From: Rhizobium johnstonii 3841
Lineage (GTDB): Bacteria; Pseudomonadota; Alphaproteobacteria; Rhizobiales; Rhizobiaceae
Assembly (NCBI RefSeq): GCF_000009265.1
Contig: NC_008380.1
Coordinates: forward strand, 2,857,501-2,921,500
Direction of reading: 5' to 3'
Length of the DNA: 64,000 nucleotides
In this document: positions 1 to 8,172 of the stretch, piece by piece
How positions within the stretch are numbered: position 1 is the first letter of the stretch
Layout: each line of letters starts with the position of its first letter
The notes under the pieces: generated by a model
Database searches by the model: none
What the model was told of the DNA's origin: nothing
The model's input: only the letters and a program-made list of their open reading frames with translations
Translations under genes and position numbers: made by a program

Positions 1-1042
1 CGGGCGAATAGTCGATGCTGCCGGCGTAAGCAGCAAGCGTTGCCGCATGATCGGTATTCAGCGTTTCGGAGCCGTGCTTGCCGATCGCCTTGACGATATT
101 GGCGATCTCCGGCGAGCTGTCGCCAGGCCTCAGCAGCCTGTCGAGCGAAACGACGATTCGCTCCTCATTGCCGCCGTCGGCGGCGCGAAGCTTGGCAAGC
201 TCCGCCTTCAGCGCCTGGAATTGCGGACTATCCGGCGAGCGGCTGGCGATGTAGGCGCCGACATCGGGGCTCATGCGGGAAAGCTTCAGCACCGGGGCCA
301 GATTGACCACCTTGCGCTGGAAGTCGTGATAGCCGGAGATCTTGTTCGGATCGATGCGGCCGCGCACCGTGTCCTGCACGAAGGCGAGCACCTTGGCGGA
401 GAGATCGAGCTCGAACTGTGTCAGCGCCCGGTCGCGGAAGGCGGGATCGGGATTGGCCGGGTCGATATCAGGCGTCTGGACGGCGTAATCCGCCGGGTCG
501 AGGCCAACGAAGGACGCATCGGCAAGTACCAGCATCGCCGACTTGGCGCGGTCGTTGATCTGGTTGCCCTCGACCCAGACGAGCGGATTGCGGCTGTCGC
601 CGTAATAGGCTTCGAGCGCCTTTGCGACGTCGGCATTGGCGCGCACCTTGGCCTGCGCCAGGAAACGGCGCTGCACAGCCGGCTCGGCGCTGGCATCACC
701 GCTGCCCGAAACATCGGCGACCGCGCCGGTGACGACGGGATCGGCAAACCTGCCGGTATCGACGAACTGCAGCGTCTCGGTTTTGTAGGTATAATAACGC
801 GGACCGCTCACCTTCGGCAGCGGCGCTTCCGGATCGAGCCCGCCGAGCGAGCCACCGACGCCGCTGCGCGAACCCACACGGCCGGGCGGCATCTGGTCCA
901 TGAAAATGGTGCTCTGCGTCCGCTGCCTGTCGCCGCGCAGCATATCCATCAATGTATAAGCATGCGCGGGTACGGCACTCATCACTGCCACGCCGCAGGA
1001 AATTGCCAATGCGGATGCCGCGCTTTTCAAAACGAACGTCAT
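1..1042 (-). CDS. L,D-transpeptidase (YcbB/LdtD-like), N-terminal part, cut by window edge
   Basis: The reading frame opens at an ATG at 1042 and stays open to the first base of the window, so about 347 codons are visible and the C-terminus lies outside. The product begins with a signal peptide (MTFVLKSAASALAIS..., cleavage likely after AHA near residue 28). The visible part then resembles the scaffold domain of YcbB-type murein L,D-transpeptidases: segments such as ALEAYYGDSRNPLVWVEG and DTVRGRIDPNKISGYHDF are typical of that domain. The catalytic YkuD domain with its cysteine would lie off the window. By family these are periplasmic enzymes making 3-3 peptidoglycan cross-links. The assignment rests on the N-terminal half only; the signal peptide and open frame are seen directly. 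Confidence 0.72.
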   Translation of the reverse strand, partial: MTFVLKSAASALAISCGVAVMSAVPAHAYTLMDMLRGDRQRTQSTIFMDQMPPGRVGSRSGVGGSLGGLDPEAPLPKVSGPRYYTYKTETLQFVDTGRFADPVVTGAVADVSGSGDASAEPAVQRRFLAQAKVRANADVAKALEAYYGDSRNPLVWVEGNQINDRAKSAMLVLADASFVGLDPADYAVQTPDIDPANPDPAFRDRALTQFELDLSAKVLAFVQDTVRGRIDPNKISGYHDFQRKVVNLAPVLKLSRMSPDVGAYIASRSPDSPQFQALKAELAKLRAADGGNEERIVVSLDRLLRPGDSSPEIANIVKAIGKHGSETLNTDHAATLAAYAGSIDYSP

Positions 1043-1173
1043 ATATCTTCCAGTCCCGGTGTCATGCTGTTCTTGTCACGAGCGCAAGGCTCAAGCTCAA
1101 ATCCCGCGAAACTCAAGCAGCGTAGGGCCTCATTGATCAGAAACCGGCCTGCGCCGCCAGCGCCGGCGGACTC

Positions 1174-1227
1174 AATTTTGTGTGACGGAGATCCTGCACG
1201 GCGCCGCCCAGCAGTTCACACAAAATT
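1174..1227. repeat. Perfect 12-bp inverted repeat in the divergent ldt/fumC intergenic region
   Basis: AATTTTGTGTGA (1174-1185) is matched exactly by TCACACAAAATT (1216-1227) with 30 bases between. Inside the loop CTGC (1194-1197) pairs with GCAG (1211-1214) around a GGCGCC core, so the whole can fold into a long bulged hairpin, or the two arms could be paired protein-binding sites. It lies 132 bases upstream of the minus-strand transpeptidase start and 238 upstream of fumC. The flanking bases are AT-rich. The rest of the gap 1043-1464 shows no further gene. Confidence 0.6.
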
Positions 1228-1464
1228 ATGAAATTATTAGTTAATTTTTTACCGAATTTTCGCCGCCAGGCCAGTCCGGCGAAAACGCCCGGACGCATAA
1301 AATTTCCAAAGTGGCTTAAAAGGCACGCCGAAAAGCCAGCGCAAACATGACTTCCGATTTCAATATTTCGCGCGGCGTCCAGTTTTCTTGTCGGACTTTC
1401 CAACCTATAAGACCTCATCTTTGGAAAATGCCCTAAAACAGCATGTAAAGGGAAGGCAAGGCTG

Positions 1465-2856
1465 ATGACTGCAACCCGCACCGAAACCGATACTTTTGGC
1501 CAGATCGAGGTCGCCGCCGACCGATATTGGGGCGCCCAGGCCGAGCGTTCGCTCGGCAATTTCAAGATCGGCTGGGAAAAACAGCCGCTGTCGATCGTGC
1601 GTGCGCTCGGTATCGTCAAGCAGGCCGCCGCCCGCGCCAACATGTCGCTCGACCAACTCGATCCTGCCCTCGGCAAAGCGATCGTCGAGGCTGCCCAGGA
1701 AGTGGTCGACGGCAAGCTGAACGACCATTTCCCGCTTGTGGTCTGGCAGACCGGTTCTGGCACACAGTCGAACATGAACGCCAATGAAGTGATCTCCAAT
1801 CGTGCGATAGAAATGCTCGGCGGCGTCATGGGTTCCAAGAAGCCGGTGCATCCGAACGATCACGTCAATATGAGCCAGTCGTCGAACGACACCTATCCGA
1901 CGGCCATGCACATTGCCTGCGCCGAGCAGATCGCCCATCACCTGCTGCCGGCCCTGAAGCACCTGCATGCCGCGCTCGACATGAAGGTCACAGAATTCAG
2001 CCACATCATCAAGATCGGCCGCACCCACACCCAGGATGCGACGCCGCTGACGCTCGGCCAGGAATTTTCGGGTTATGCCGCCCAGGTCGGCTCCGCCATC
2101 AGGCGCATCGAAATGACCCTGCCCGGCCTTTGCGAGCTCGCCCAGGGCGGTACTGCCGTCGGCACCGGCCTCAATGCGCCGGTGGGCTTTGCCGAAAAGG
2201 TCGCCGAAGAGATTGCCGCCATCACAGGCATGCCTTTCGTCACCGCGCCGAACAAGTTCGAGGCGCTCGCCTCTCATGACAGCATGGTCTTTTCCCACGG
2301 CGCCATCAATGCGGCAGCCGCCGCCCTCTTCAAGATCGCCAACGACATCCGCCTGCTCGGTTCCGGCCCACGCGCCGGCCTCGGCGAGCTGGCGCTGCCG
2401 GAAAACGAGCCCGGCTCCTCGATCATGCCCGGCAAGGTCAATCCGACCCAGTGCGAGGCGCTGACGCAGGTCTGCATCCATATCTTCGGCAACAACGCGG
2501 CTCTGACCTTCGCCGACAGCCAGGGCCATTTCGAGCTCAACGTCTACAATCCGATGATGGCCTATAATTTCCTGCAGTCGGTGCAGCTGCTCGCCGACGC
2601 CGCCGTCTCCTTCACCGACAATTGCGTCGTCGGCATCGAGGCGCGCGAGGACAATATCAAGGCCGGCCTCGAACGCTCGCTGATGCTGGTGACGGCACTT
2701 GCCCCGAAGATCGGCTACGACGCAGCCGCCAAGATCGCCAAGACCGCCCACAAGAACGGCACGACGCTGAAGGAAGAGAGCCTCGCCAGCGGCCTAGTGA
2801 CGTCGGAAGAGTATGACGCGATCGTCCGGCCGGAAACGATGATCGGGCCGAAGTAG
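1465..2856 (+). CDS. fumC: Fumarate hydratase class II (FumC)
   Basis: 463 residues, the usual length for the iron-independent, homotetrameric fumarase of the TCA cycle, which interconverts fumarate and L-malate in the cytoplasm. Family marks seen are the substrate-binding TGSGTQSNMNANE (about 96-108), the GRTHTQDA block with the catalytic-base histidine near 188, and the superfamily signature GSSIMPGKVNP (about 317-327) carrying the mobile-loop serine. The ATG at 1465 follows a purine-rich AAAGGGAAGG. The gene stands alone; downstream is a palindromic repeat and an opposite-strand gene. A second, unrelated class I fumarase lies 1.2 kb further on in the same orientation. Confidence 0.97.
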   Translation: MTATRTETDTFGQIEVAADRYWGAQAERSLGNFKIGWEKQPLSIVRALGIVKQAAARANMSLDQLDPALGKAIVEAAQEVVDGKLNDHFPLVVWQTGSGTQSNMNANEVISNRAIEMLGGVMGSKKPVHPNDHVNMSQSSNDTYPTAMHIACAEQIAHHLLPALKHLHAALDMKVTEFSHIIKIGRTHTQDATPLTLGQEFSGYAAQVGSAIRRIEMTLPGLCELAQGGTAVGTGLNAPVGFAEKVAEEIAAITGMPFVTAPNKFEALASHDSMVFSHGAINAAAAALFKIANDIRLLGSGPRAGLGELALPENEPGSSIMPGKVNPTQCEALTQVCIHIFGNNAALTFADSQGHFELNVYNPMMAYNFLQSVQLLADAAVSFTDNCVVGIEAREDNIKAGLERSLMLVTALAPKIGYDAAAKIAKTAHKNGTTLKEESLASGLVTSEEYDAIVRPETMIGPK

Positions 2857-2876
2857 GAAGGTCGCATAGGCCACAG

Positions 2877-2985
2877 CCCCTCATCCGGCTGCCGCCACCA
2901 ACCGGGGTCGAGCCACAGGTCTCGACCCGTCCTTCGGACCCCCGCTCGCGGGGCCAAGGTGATATGCCGCAACGCCTCGACTCCC
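2877..2985. repeat. REP-like palindromic intergenic repeat
   Basis: Between fumC and the VCBS gene lies a unit that begins CCCCTCATCCGGCTGCC and contains two hairpins: GGGTCGAG/CTCGACCC (2905-2912 and 2921-2928) and a CCCGC/GCGGG stem. Similar CCCCTCATCCG units occur near 7308 and 12697 in this window. It sits between convergent genes and may double as a transcription stop. Confidence 0.55.
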
Positions 2986-2991
2986 TCCAGC

Positions 2992-3825
2992 CTATAGCAA
3001 GGCAAACAGCGAAAAATTGTCCATCACGACAGAATTGCCCATGAAGTCGAAACGGATTTCTTCGATGTCTTCGAGATTGACCTCGAGAGTGGGGCCGGTG
3101 ACCTCGAGCTCCTGCTGATAGACGATCTGACCGTCGTTCAGCGCGGTGAGCGTGAGGTGAAAGGGCGCTGCCGACAATTCGGCAATCGAAACGCTCTGAA
3201 AGGTGAATTCTCCGCCATCGAGCATTTTCAAGCTTACGGGCGCAGAACCCGGCGATAGAACGGTATCGCTGAAACCGTCCTCGGTGATGGCGTTGACGCC
3301 CGGGATCGTGTCGTAGACGATGCCGTTCAGAAGCGTCACTTCGTGGCTTCCATTCACCGAGAGCGCAAAGTTGCGATAGTCAGGCAGAGAGAAATTATCT
3401 GCCCTGGATAAGACGCCCAAATCGTCGAAATCCAGGTTTTCATGGTATTTGTCGCCTTCGTTGACGCCGTCGATCGCGAGCGTCAACACGCCGAAGTCCG
3501 TGCCTCCTGAGCCATCTGACATCTTGAAGCTCAGCTTCTCGATGAGCTGATCGTATTTCGTTAAATTTTTCACGACGTCGAGCGTGTAGTCCAGCTCGTA
3601 CTCGAAGTGACCGTCAGGTTTCAGTCTGAAGGTTCCGTACTCGCCCCTTATGATCGTTTCGTGGTCAGGCCCATGTTTGGCGTCGATACGCACGCCATTG
3701 ACGAAGCGAACATACATGTCCGCTCCCTCGGGATCGCTGGAGAGGCGCAGCAGATTCCCGCGGATCCAATTGTCTTCGAAAAAAACGAGAAGGTCGTCGA
3801 CAGCAGTTGGCTTTGCATTTGTCAT
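2992..3825 (-). CDS. VCBS-repeat (cadherin-like) domain protein
   Basis: 277 residues from the ATG at 3825 (MTNAKPTAVDD...). A longer frame to 3930 exists but its first 35 residues do not look like protein of this family. The N-terminal half (about 12-140) reads as one VCBS / cadherin-like beta-sandwich repeat, with G-YGTFRLKPDGHFEYELD and a closing FGVLTLAIDGVNE. The C-terminal half is a second beta-rich domain ending in MDNFSLFALL, of a type found in secreted or surface proteins of alphaproteobacteria. No classical signal peptide or RTX nonapeptides are seen, so any export would need a non-Sec route. Function unknown. A hairpin covers its ribosome-binding region (see separate entry). Confidence 0.75.
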   Translation of the reverse strand: MTNAKPTAVDDLLVFFEDNWIRGNLLRLSSDPEGADMYVRFVNGVRIDAKHGPDHETIIRGEYGTFRLKPDGHFEYELDYTLDVVKNLTKYDQLIEKLSFKMSDGSGGTDFGVLTLAIDGVNEGDKYHENLDFDDLGVLSRADNFSLPDYRNFALSVNGSHEVTLLNGIVYDTIPGVNAITEDGFSDTVLSPGSAPVSLKMLDGGEFTFQSVSIAELSAAPFHLTLTALNDGQIVYQQELEVTGPTLEVNLEDIEEIRFDFMGNSVVMDNFSLFALL

Positions 3826-3832
3826 TTGAAGC

Positions 3833-3855
3833 CCCGGCAGGTTAACGCTGCCGGG
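3833..3855 (-). promoter_or_regulatory. Hairpin covering the ribosome-binding region of the VCBS gene
   Basis: On the minus strand CCCGGCAG, a 7-base loop CGTTAAC, and CTGCCGGG form a perfect 8-bp stem ending 7 bases before the ATG at 3825. The only G-rich element that could act as Shine-Dalgarno is the GGGG whose first three G's are in the stem, so folding would hide it. Confidence 0.45.
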
Positions 3856-4022
3856 AATATGTACTGGCCTCGAAAAGAAGGCAACTTGAAGTCGTCTTTT
3901 TGTCGGACCGATTTCGACGGTTCGCCTCATCCGCCGCGCGTGGTCCCGATTGCTTTTGCCCCGCAGCGGATTTAGACCGGTTCCAATCTAGCGACGCACG
4001 CCCTACCAGAAAGGTCACTTCG

Positions 4023-5630
4023 ATGGCTGACGATCTCTTCCCCCTCGGCAAGGATGCCACCCCCTATCGCAAGATCAGCGGCGACCATGTCTCGGTCGAT
4101 ACGTTCAAGGGCCAGGAGATCCTGACCGTCGAGCCGGAAGGCATCCGCCTGCTGGCCGAAACCGCCTTTGCCGACATCAACCACCTGCTGCGTCCCGGCC
4201 ACCTGAAACAGCTCGCCTCGATCCTCGACGATCCCGAAGCGACCGACAATGACCGTTTTGTCGCCTACGATCTCTTGAAGAACGCCAATATCGCCGCCGG
4301 CGGCGTGCTGCCCATGTGCCAGGACACCGGCACGGCGATCATCATGGGCAAGAAAGGCCGCAGGGTCTGGACCGATGGCGAGGATACGGCAGCGCTCGCC
4401 CGCGGCGTCATGGACGCCTATGAGAAGAAGAACCTGCGTTACTCGCAGCTCGCGCCGGTCAAAATGTTCGAGGAGAAGAATACCAGGAATAACCTGCCGG
4501 CCCAGATCGACATCTACGAGGAAGGCACCGACGCCTACGAATTTCTCTTCGTCGCCAAGGGCGGCGGCTCGGCCAACAAGACCTTCCTTTACCAGGGCAC
4601 GCCCTCGCTCCTGACCCATGACCGGATGATCGACTTCCTTAAGGAAAAGATCCTGACGTTAGGGACAGCAGCCTGTCCTCCCTACCATCTGGCGATCGTC
4701 ATCGGCGGCACCTCGGCCGAGATGAACCTCAAAACCGTCAAGCTCGCCTCCACCCGCTATCTCGACGAGCTGCCGACCGAAGGTTCCGAGAGCGGCCACG
4801 CTTTTCGCGACGTCGAGATGGAGAAGGAAATCCACAAGCTGACGCAGCAGATGGGCGTCGGCGCCCAGTTCGGCGGCAAGTATTTCTGTCATGACGTGCG
4901 TGTCATCCGCCTGCCCCGCCACGGCGCCTCGCTGCCGATCGGCCTCGGCGTCTCCTGTTCCGCCGACCGTCAGGCCAAGGGCCGCATCACCCGCGACGGC
5001 ATCTTCGTCGAGCAGCTCGAAACCGATCCGTCGAAATACATGCCCGAGATCGACGAGGCAAAACTGTCGGAATCGACAGTGCGCATCGACCTCAACCGGC
5101 CGATGGCCGAGGTTCTCGCCGAACTCTCCAGGCATCCCGTCAAGACGCGCCTCTCCTTGACCGGCACCATCATCGTCGCCCGAGACCTAGCGCACGCCAA
5201 GATCCGCGAGCGGCTGGAAAAGGGGGAAGGCATGCCCGATTACCTGAAAAACCATCCGGTCTATTATGCCGGCCCGGCCAAGACACCGGTCGGCTACGCC
5301 TCCGGCTCCTTCGGCCCGACCACGGCCGGCCGCATGGACAGTTACGTCGATCAGTTCCAGTCTTTCGGCGGCTCGATGGTGATGCTCGCCAAGGGCAACC
5401 GTTCGCGCCCCGTGCGCGAGGCCTGCAAGAAACACGGCGGCTTTTACTTGGGCTCCATCGGCGGCCCCGCCGCCCGTCTTGCCCAGGACTGTATCCGCAA
5501 GGTCGAAGTCTTCGAATATCCCGAACTCGGCATGGAAGCGGTCTGGAAGATCGAAGTCGAAGACTTCCCCGCCTTCATCGTCATCGACGACAAGGGCAAT
5601 GATTTCTTCCAGGAGTTGAATTTGGGGTGA
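4023..5630 (+). CDS. fumA: Fumarate hydratase class I, Fe-S dependent
   Basis: 535 residues starting at the ATG at 4023 (MADDLFPLGKDATPYRK); the frame is open further upstream but that part is not family-like. Class I fumarases carry a catalytic [4Fe-4S] cluster and hydrate fumarate to L-malate. Three cysteines sit where the cluster ligands are expected: Cys99 in CQDTGT, Cys218 in TAACPPYH and Cys312 in SCSADRQAKGR. Their spacing (119 and 94) equals that of the E. coli FumA ligands as I remember them. The C-terminal beta domain carries GPTTAGRMDSYVD and ends in FIVIDDKGNDFF. Having both oxygen-sensitive and robust fumarases is common in bacteria and allows a switch with iron or oxidant status. 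Confidence 0.95.
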   Translation: MADDLFPLGKDATPYRKISGDHVSVDTFKGQEILTVEPEGIRLLAETAFADINHLLRPGHLKQLASILDDPEATDNDRFVAYDLLKNANIAAGGVLPMCQDTGTAIIMGKKGRRVWTDGEDTAALARGVMDAYEKKNLRYSQLAPVKMFEEKNTRNNLPAQIDIYEEGTDAYEFLFVAKGGGSANKTFLYQGTPSLLTHDRMIDFLKEKILTLGTAACPPYHLAIVIGGTSAEMNLKTVKLASTRYLDELPTEGSESGHAFRDVEMEKEIHKLTQQMGVGAQFGGKYFCHDVRVIRLPRHGASLPIGLGVSCSADRQAKGRITRDGIFVEQLETDPSKYMPEIDEAKLSESTVRIDLNRPMAEVLAELSRHPVKTRLSLTGTIIVARDLAHAKIRERLEKGEGMPDYLKNHPVYYAGPAKTPVGYASGSFGPTTAGRMDSYVDQFQSFGGSMVMLAKGNRSRPVREACKKHGGFYLGSIGGPAARLAQDCIRKVEVFEYPELGMEAVWKIEVEDFPAFIVIDDKGNDFFQELNLG

Positions 5631-5655
5631 TGGGCAGGCTGCGTTGCCGCCCGTT

Positions 5656-5904
5656 CTACCGTGCCGACGCCTTATCCGACGCGTTGACATTCCGCGCCGT
5701 CACCGCCTCGCCCACGCTCACCACATCCCCGGCATCGACCCTTGCCAGGATCTCCGTCCGGAACGCACCGGCGAAGAAGCCGGGGTGCTCCAGCAGCAAG
5801 GTGCCGGCGGCGAGAACGGTGAAGGCGAGGATCGCGAAAGAAATATGGCGGGAGGTTTCCACGATCTCACGCCCTGGCTTGCAGGCTACGATCGGGTTTG
5901 CCAC
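5656..5904 (-). CDS. Small membrane protein, hypothetical
   Basis: An 82-codon frame with a GTG start at 5904 (a TTG one codon earlier is also possible) preceded by GGGGTGATA. The product has a charged N-terminus, one clear hydrophobic segment (ISFAILAFTVLAAGTLLLE, about residues 21-39) and a polar tail ending NASDKASAR, as in single-pass inner-membrane proteins. It is convergent with the fumarase gene. The opposite strand also has an open frame here, but that one is arginine- and proline-rich without structure and was rejected. No family recognised. Confidence 0.45.
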   Translation of the reverse strand: MANPIVACKPGREIVETSRHISFAILAFTVLAAGTLLLEHPGFFAGAFRTEILARVDAGDVVSVGEAVTARNVNASDKASAR

Positions 5905-6209
5905 CAAGAAATATCACCCCGAAATACCGGAACTGGAATACGAAACGGCCAAAACCAGCTGTCGACAAGATGAATACGGTCTCCGGCAGAGAAGAACTGT
6001 AAGTTTTTCAGACACCGCTCCCGCTCAGCGAGTATGCACTGCCCCGCTAAAGATACGTTTTTCCGTGGAGAATCATAGGTCTGGTCGAAGTATTGACCCA
6101 TGGGGCATTTGTCGTATGTAATCTTTGGTATATATCGCTTTAATCTTTTCCCAAGAAATTTAAGCTAACAAATAGAATATTGCCTTTGAATATATGAGGA
6201 GTTCGCCGG
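5905..6209. other. Intergenic region upstream of the diguanylate cyclase gene
   Basis: No gene supported. The last 100 bases are AT-rich. A weak promoter-like pair TTGACC (6093-6098) and TATGTA (6115-6120) with a 16-base spacer lies upstream of the GGDEF gene, whose start is preceded by AGGAG. Confidence 0.3.
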
Positions 6210-7277
6210 ATGAATACGGCTGTCGCGCCCAAGGTGCAGATCCCCGACGTTGCGGGTCAGATCACCTATGCCATGCGCTCCATGGGCGTCGCGCCGATAC
6301 CGCGCAATTACCAACTCTTCTACGAGGCCTATATCGGCTCCAATCCGGCCCTGACCCGCGAACTCGCGGCCCTCGGCGGCCAGGTGACCCAGGCCGAGCT
6401 TGATGCGCTCGGCGCGCAGCACTTCACCCACAGCCCTGCCCGTGTCTTCGACGACGCCCATACGCGTATATCAGGCGAACTTGATGGCCTGTTGCGCATT
6501 CTCAGGCAGGAGCAAAACTCGCTCGAAAGTTATACCAGGCTTCTTGGCGAGACCCATAAGCGCATCACCTCCAAGAGCAATGCCAGCGTCGAACTGATCG
6601 AAAACGCCATCGAGCTGCTGAGCCAAGCGACCGGAGACACCATGGCGCATGGTGAACGCACCGTCGAGAACGTCGTCCAGCGCTCGCAGGAAATGGATCA
6701 GGTCCGCAAGGAACTCGACGAATACAAGCGGATCGCCAACACCGACTCGCTGACGCGCCTTTCCAACCGCCGCGCCTTCGATGACCGCCTCGCCGCCATC
6801 TTCGACAATTCGAGCATGCGGCCAGTGACGGCGCTGCTGCTCTGCGACATCGACAATTTCAAGAAGATAAACGACACCTACGGCCATCCGGTCGGTGACA
6901 AAGTGCTGGCCACCGTCGCCTCCGTTATCCGCAGCAATGTCCGTCGCGACATCTTCGTCGCCCGCACCGGCGGCGAGGAGTTCGCCCTCATCATCGACGG
7001 CAACACGCCCGAGGAAGTCACCGGCATCGCCGAGCGCATCCGCCGCACCCTGGAGACGACGCCCTTCAAGAACTCCCGCACCCGGGTGAATTACGGTCCG
7101 GTTACCGTCTCGATCGGCATCTGCATGGCCTCCAATGCCGAGGATGCCGGCGAACTCTACAGCAAGACCGACATCGCACTTTACGGCGCCAAGAATGCCG
7201 GCCGCAACTGCACCATCCTCTATCAGGACGGCATGCAGAAGGATTTCACCAAGAGCTGGCTGATTTATAAGACGTGA
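6210..7277 (+). CDS. Diguanylate cyclase (GGDEF domain)
   Basis: 355 residues with AGGAG eight bases before the ATG. The C-terminal GGDEF domain (about 170-340) synthesises cyclic di-GMP from two GTP; the active loop reads GGEEF at residues 254-258, preceded by the LTRLSNRRAFDDRL opening helix and LLLCDIDNFKKINDTYGH, all expected for an active enzyme. The allosteric inhibitory I-site (RxxD nine residues before GGEEF) reads RRDI, so the aspartate is displaced and product inhibition is probably weak. The N-terminal 160 residues are helical, without membrane segments or a recognised sensor domain. The protein should be cytoplasmic. It stands alone and is followed by a palindromic terminator. Confidence 0.93.
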   Translation: MNTAVAPKVQIPDVAGQITYAMRSMGVAPIPRNYQLFYEAYIGSNPALTRELAALGGQVTQAELDALGAQHFTHSPARVFDDAHTRISGELDGLLRILRQEQNSLESYTRLLGETHKRITSKSNASVELIENAIELLSQATGDTMAHGERTVENVVQRSQEMDQVRKELDEYKRIANTDSLTRLSNRRAFDDRLAAIFDNSSMRPVTALLLCDIDNFKKINDTYGHPVGDKVLATVASVIRSNVRRDIFVARTGGEEFALIIDGNTPEEVTGIAERIRRTLETTPFKNSRTRVNYGPVTVSIGICMASNAEDAGELYSKTDIALYGAKNAGRNCTILYQDGMQKDFTKSWLIYKT

Positions 7278-7285
7278 GGGCAATC

Positions 7286-7305
7286 GGTCTCGGCATGCCG
7301 AGACC
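7286..7305. terminator. Palindrome after the diguanylate cyclase gene
   Basis: A perfect 20-base palindrome (GGTCTCGGCA and its reverse complement) nine bases after the stop codon. There is no T-run, so it may act as a mRNA 3' stabilising hairpin or as part of the adjoining repeat. Confidence 0.5.
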
Positions 7306-7307
7306 AG

Positions 7308-7443
7308 CCCCTCATCCGCCTGCCGGCACCTTCTCCCCGTAAACGGGGCGAAGGGGTATGCCGCAACCTCTCCGTTCCCCCGCCGACCTCGAGCATGGCA
7401 CGTCCCCTCGCCCCGTTTACGGGGAGAGGGTTAGGGTGAGGGG
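7308..7443. repeat. REP-like inverted repeat pair
   Basis: A left unit (7308-7356, CCCCTCATCCGCCTGCCGG... with a TCTCCCCGTAAACGGGG hairpin) and an inverted right unit (7404-7443, ending GGGTGAGGGG) face each other between the convergent GGDEF and PPOX genes. The CCCCGTAAACGGGG core is present in both arms. Related units occur at 2877 and 12581-12749. Confidence 0.7.
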
Positions 7444-7523
7444 CTGCCACCAGCGCGAACCGGGCAGCAGTGGGTTTGTCCCAAACATCTGCAGTCGGTG
7501 CAGCTTATATCAGGCTGGATACC

Positions 7524-8135
7524 CTACCACATCGTCTTCGCCGCCCGCCCCGGCCACTCCCGATCGTAGGTTTCCTGGTCGAAATCGCCGGTTGCGGCCT
7601 TCAGCATCTGCCCGGGCGTCGGCAGCTTCGCCGGATCGGCGAAGTGTTCTCCATTCCAGAGTTCGGCTCGCATCACGGCGCGCGCGCATTGGAAATAGAC
7701 CTCGTCGATCGAAATGACGACGACGGTGCGCGGATGTTTGCCGCACATCTCGAAGCTCGAAAGCAGCGTCTCATCGTTGGAGACGACGCCGCGGCCGTTG
7801 ATACGCATCGTCGTGTTCGAGCCGGGGATCAGGAACATCAGCGCCAGGCGAGGATCGCGCACGATGTTGGAGAGCGAATCGACGCGGTTGTTGCCGCGCC
7901 AATCCGGCAGATGCAGCGTCTCATCGTCGGCGACGCGCACCACGCCGCCGAGATCGCCGCGCGGTGAACAATCGAGCCCTTCCGGCCCGACGGTCGCAAG
8001 CGCCGCAAACGGTGAGATCTCGATCATCTCACGATAAAGCGGGGTCAATTGCTTCGTCACCTTGGTGACGGAAGCCGGCGACAGGCCGGCACCATAGATC
8101 GTATTGAGCTCTTCGATGCTGCTGATGATTTTCAT
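7524..8135 (-). CDS. Pyridoxamine 5'-phosphate oxidase-related FMN-binding protein
   Basis: 203 residues with the split-barrel FMN-binding fold: FAALATVGPEGLDCSPRGD (about 43-61), the NNRVDSLSNIVRDPRLALMFLIPG block and the GRGVVSNDE strand. It belongs to the MSMEG_1061 / DR_2398-like PPOX subfamily rather than being true PdxH. Members bind FMN or F420 and their substrates are mostly unknown. Cytoplasmic. It lies 37 bases after the alpha/beta hydrolase gene on the same strand, so the two may be co-transcribed. Confidence 0.85.
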   Translation of the reverse strand: MKIISSIEELNTIYGAGLSPASVTKVTKQLTPLYREMIEISPFAALATVGPEGLDCSPRGDLGGVVRVADDETLHLPDWRGNNRVDSLSNIVRDPRLALMFLIPGSNTTMRINGRGVVSNDETLLSSFEMCGKHPRTVVVISIDEVYFQCARAVMRAELWNGEHFADPAKLPTPGQMLKAATGDFDQETYDREWPGRAAKTMW

Positions 8136-8172
8136 GAGGCGTCCCGCCGCGGCTTAATCTTCGCGACGGACG

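Noticed and set aside
47..1231. 394-codon open frame on the plus strand
   Set aside because: It mirrors the minus-strand transpeptidase gene, is rich in Arg/Gly/Ala without family features, and has no ribosome site; the minus frame carries a signal peptide and a recognisable domain.
1388..1410. TTGTCG and CTATAA as a fumC promoter
   Set aside because: The spacer is only 11 bases, too short for a sigma-70-type promoter.
1405..2751. 448-codon open frame opposite fumC
   Set aside because: Antisense shadow of a strongly conserved enzyme gene in high-GC DNA; product composition (many DL, GR, HRR) is typical of such shadows.
5627..6121. 164-codon plus-strand frame after the class I fumarase
   Set aside because: Overlaps the fumarase stop and reads as Arg/Ser/Pro-rich sequence; the opposite strand has a frame with a membrane helix.
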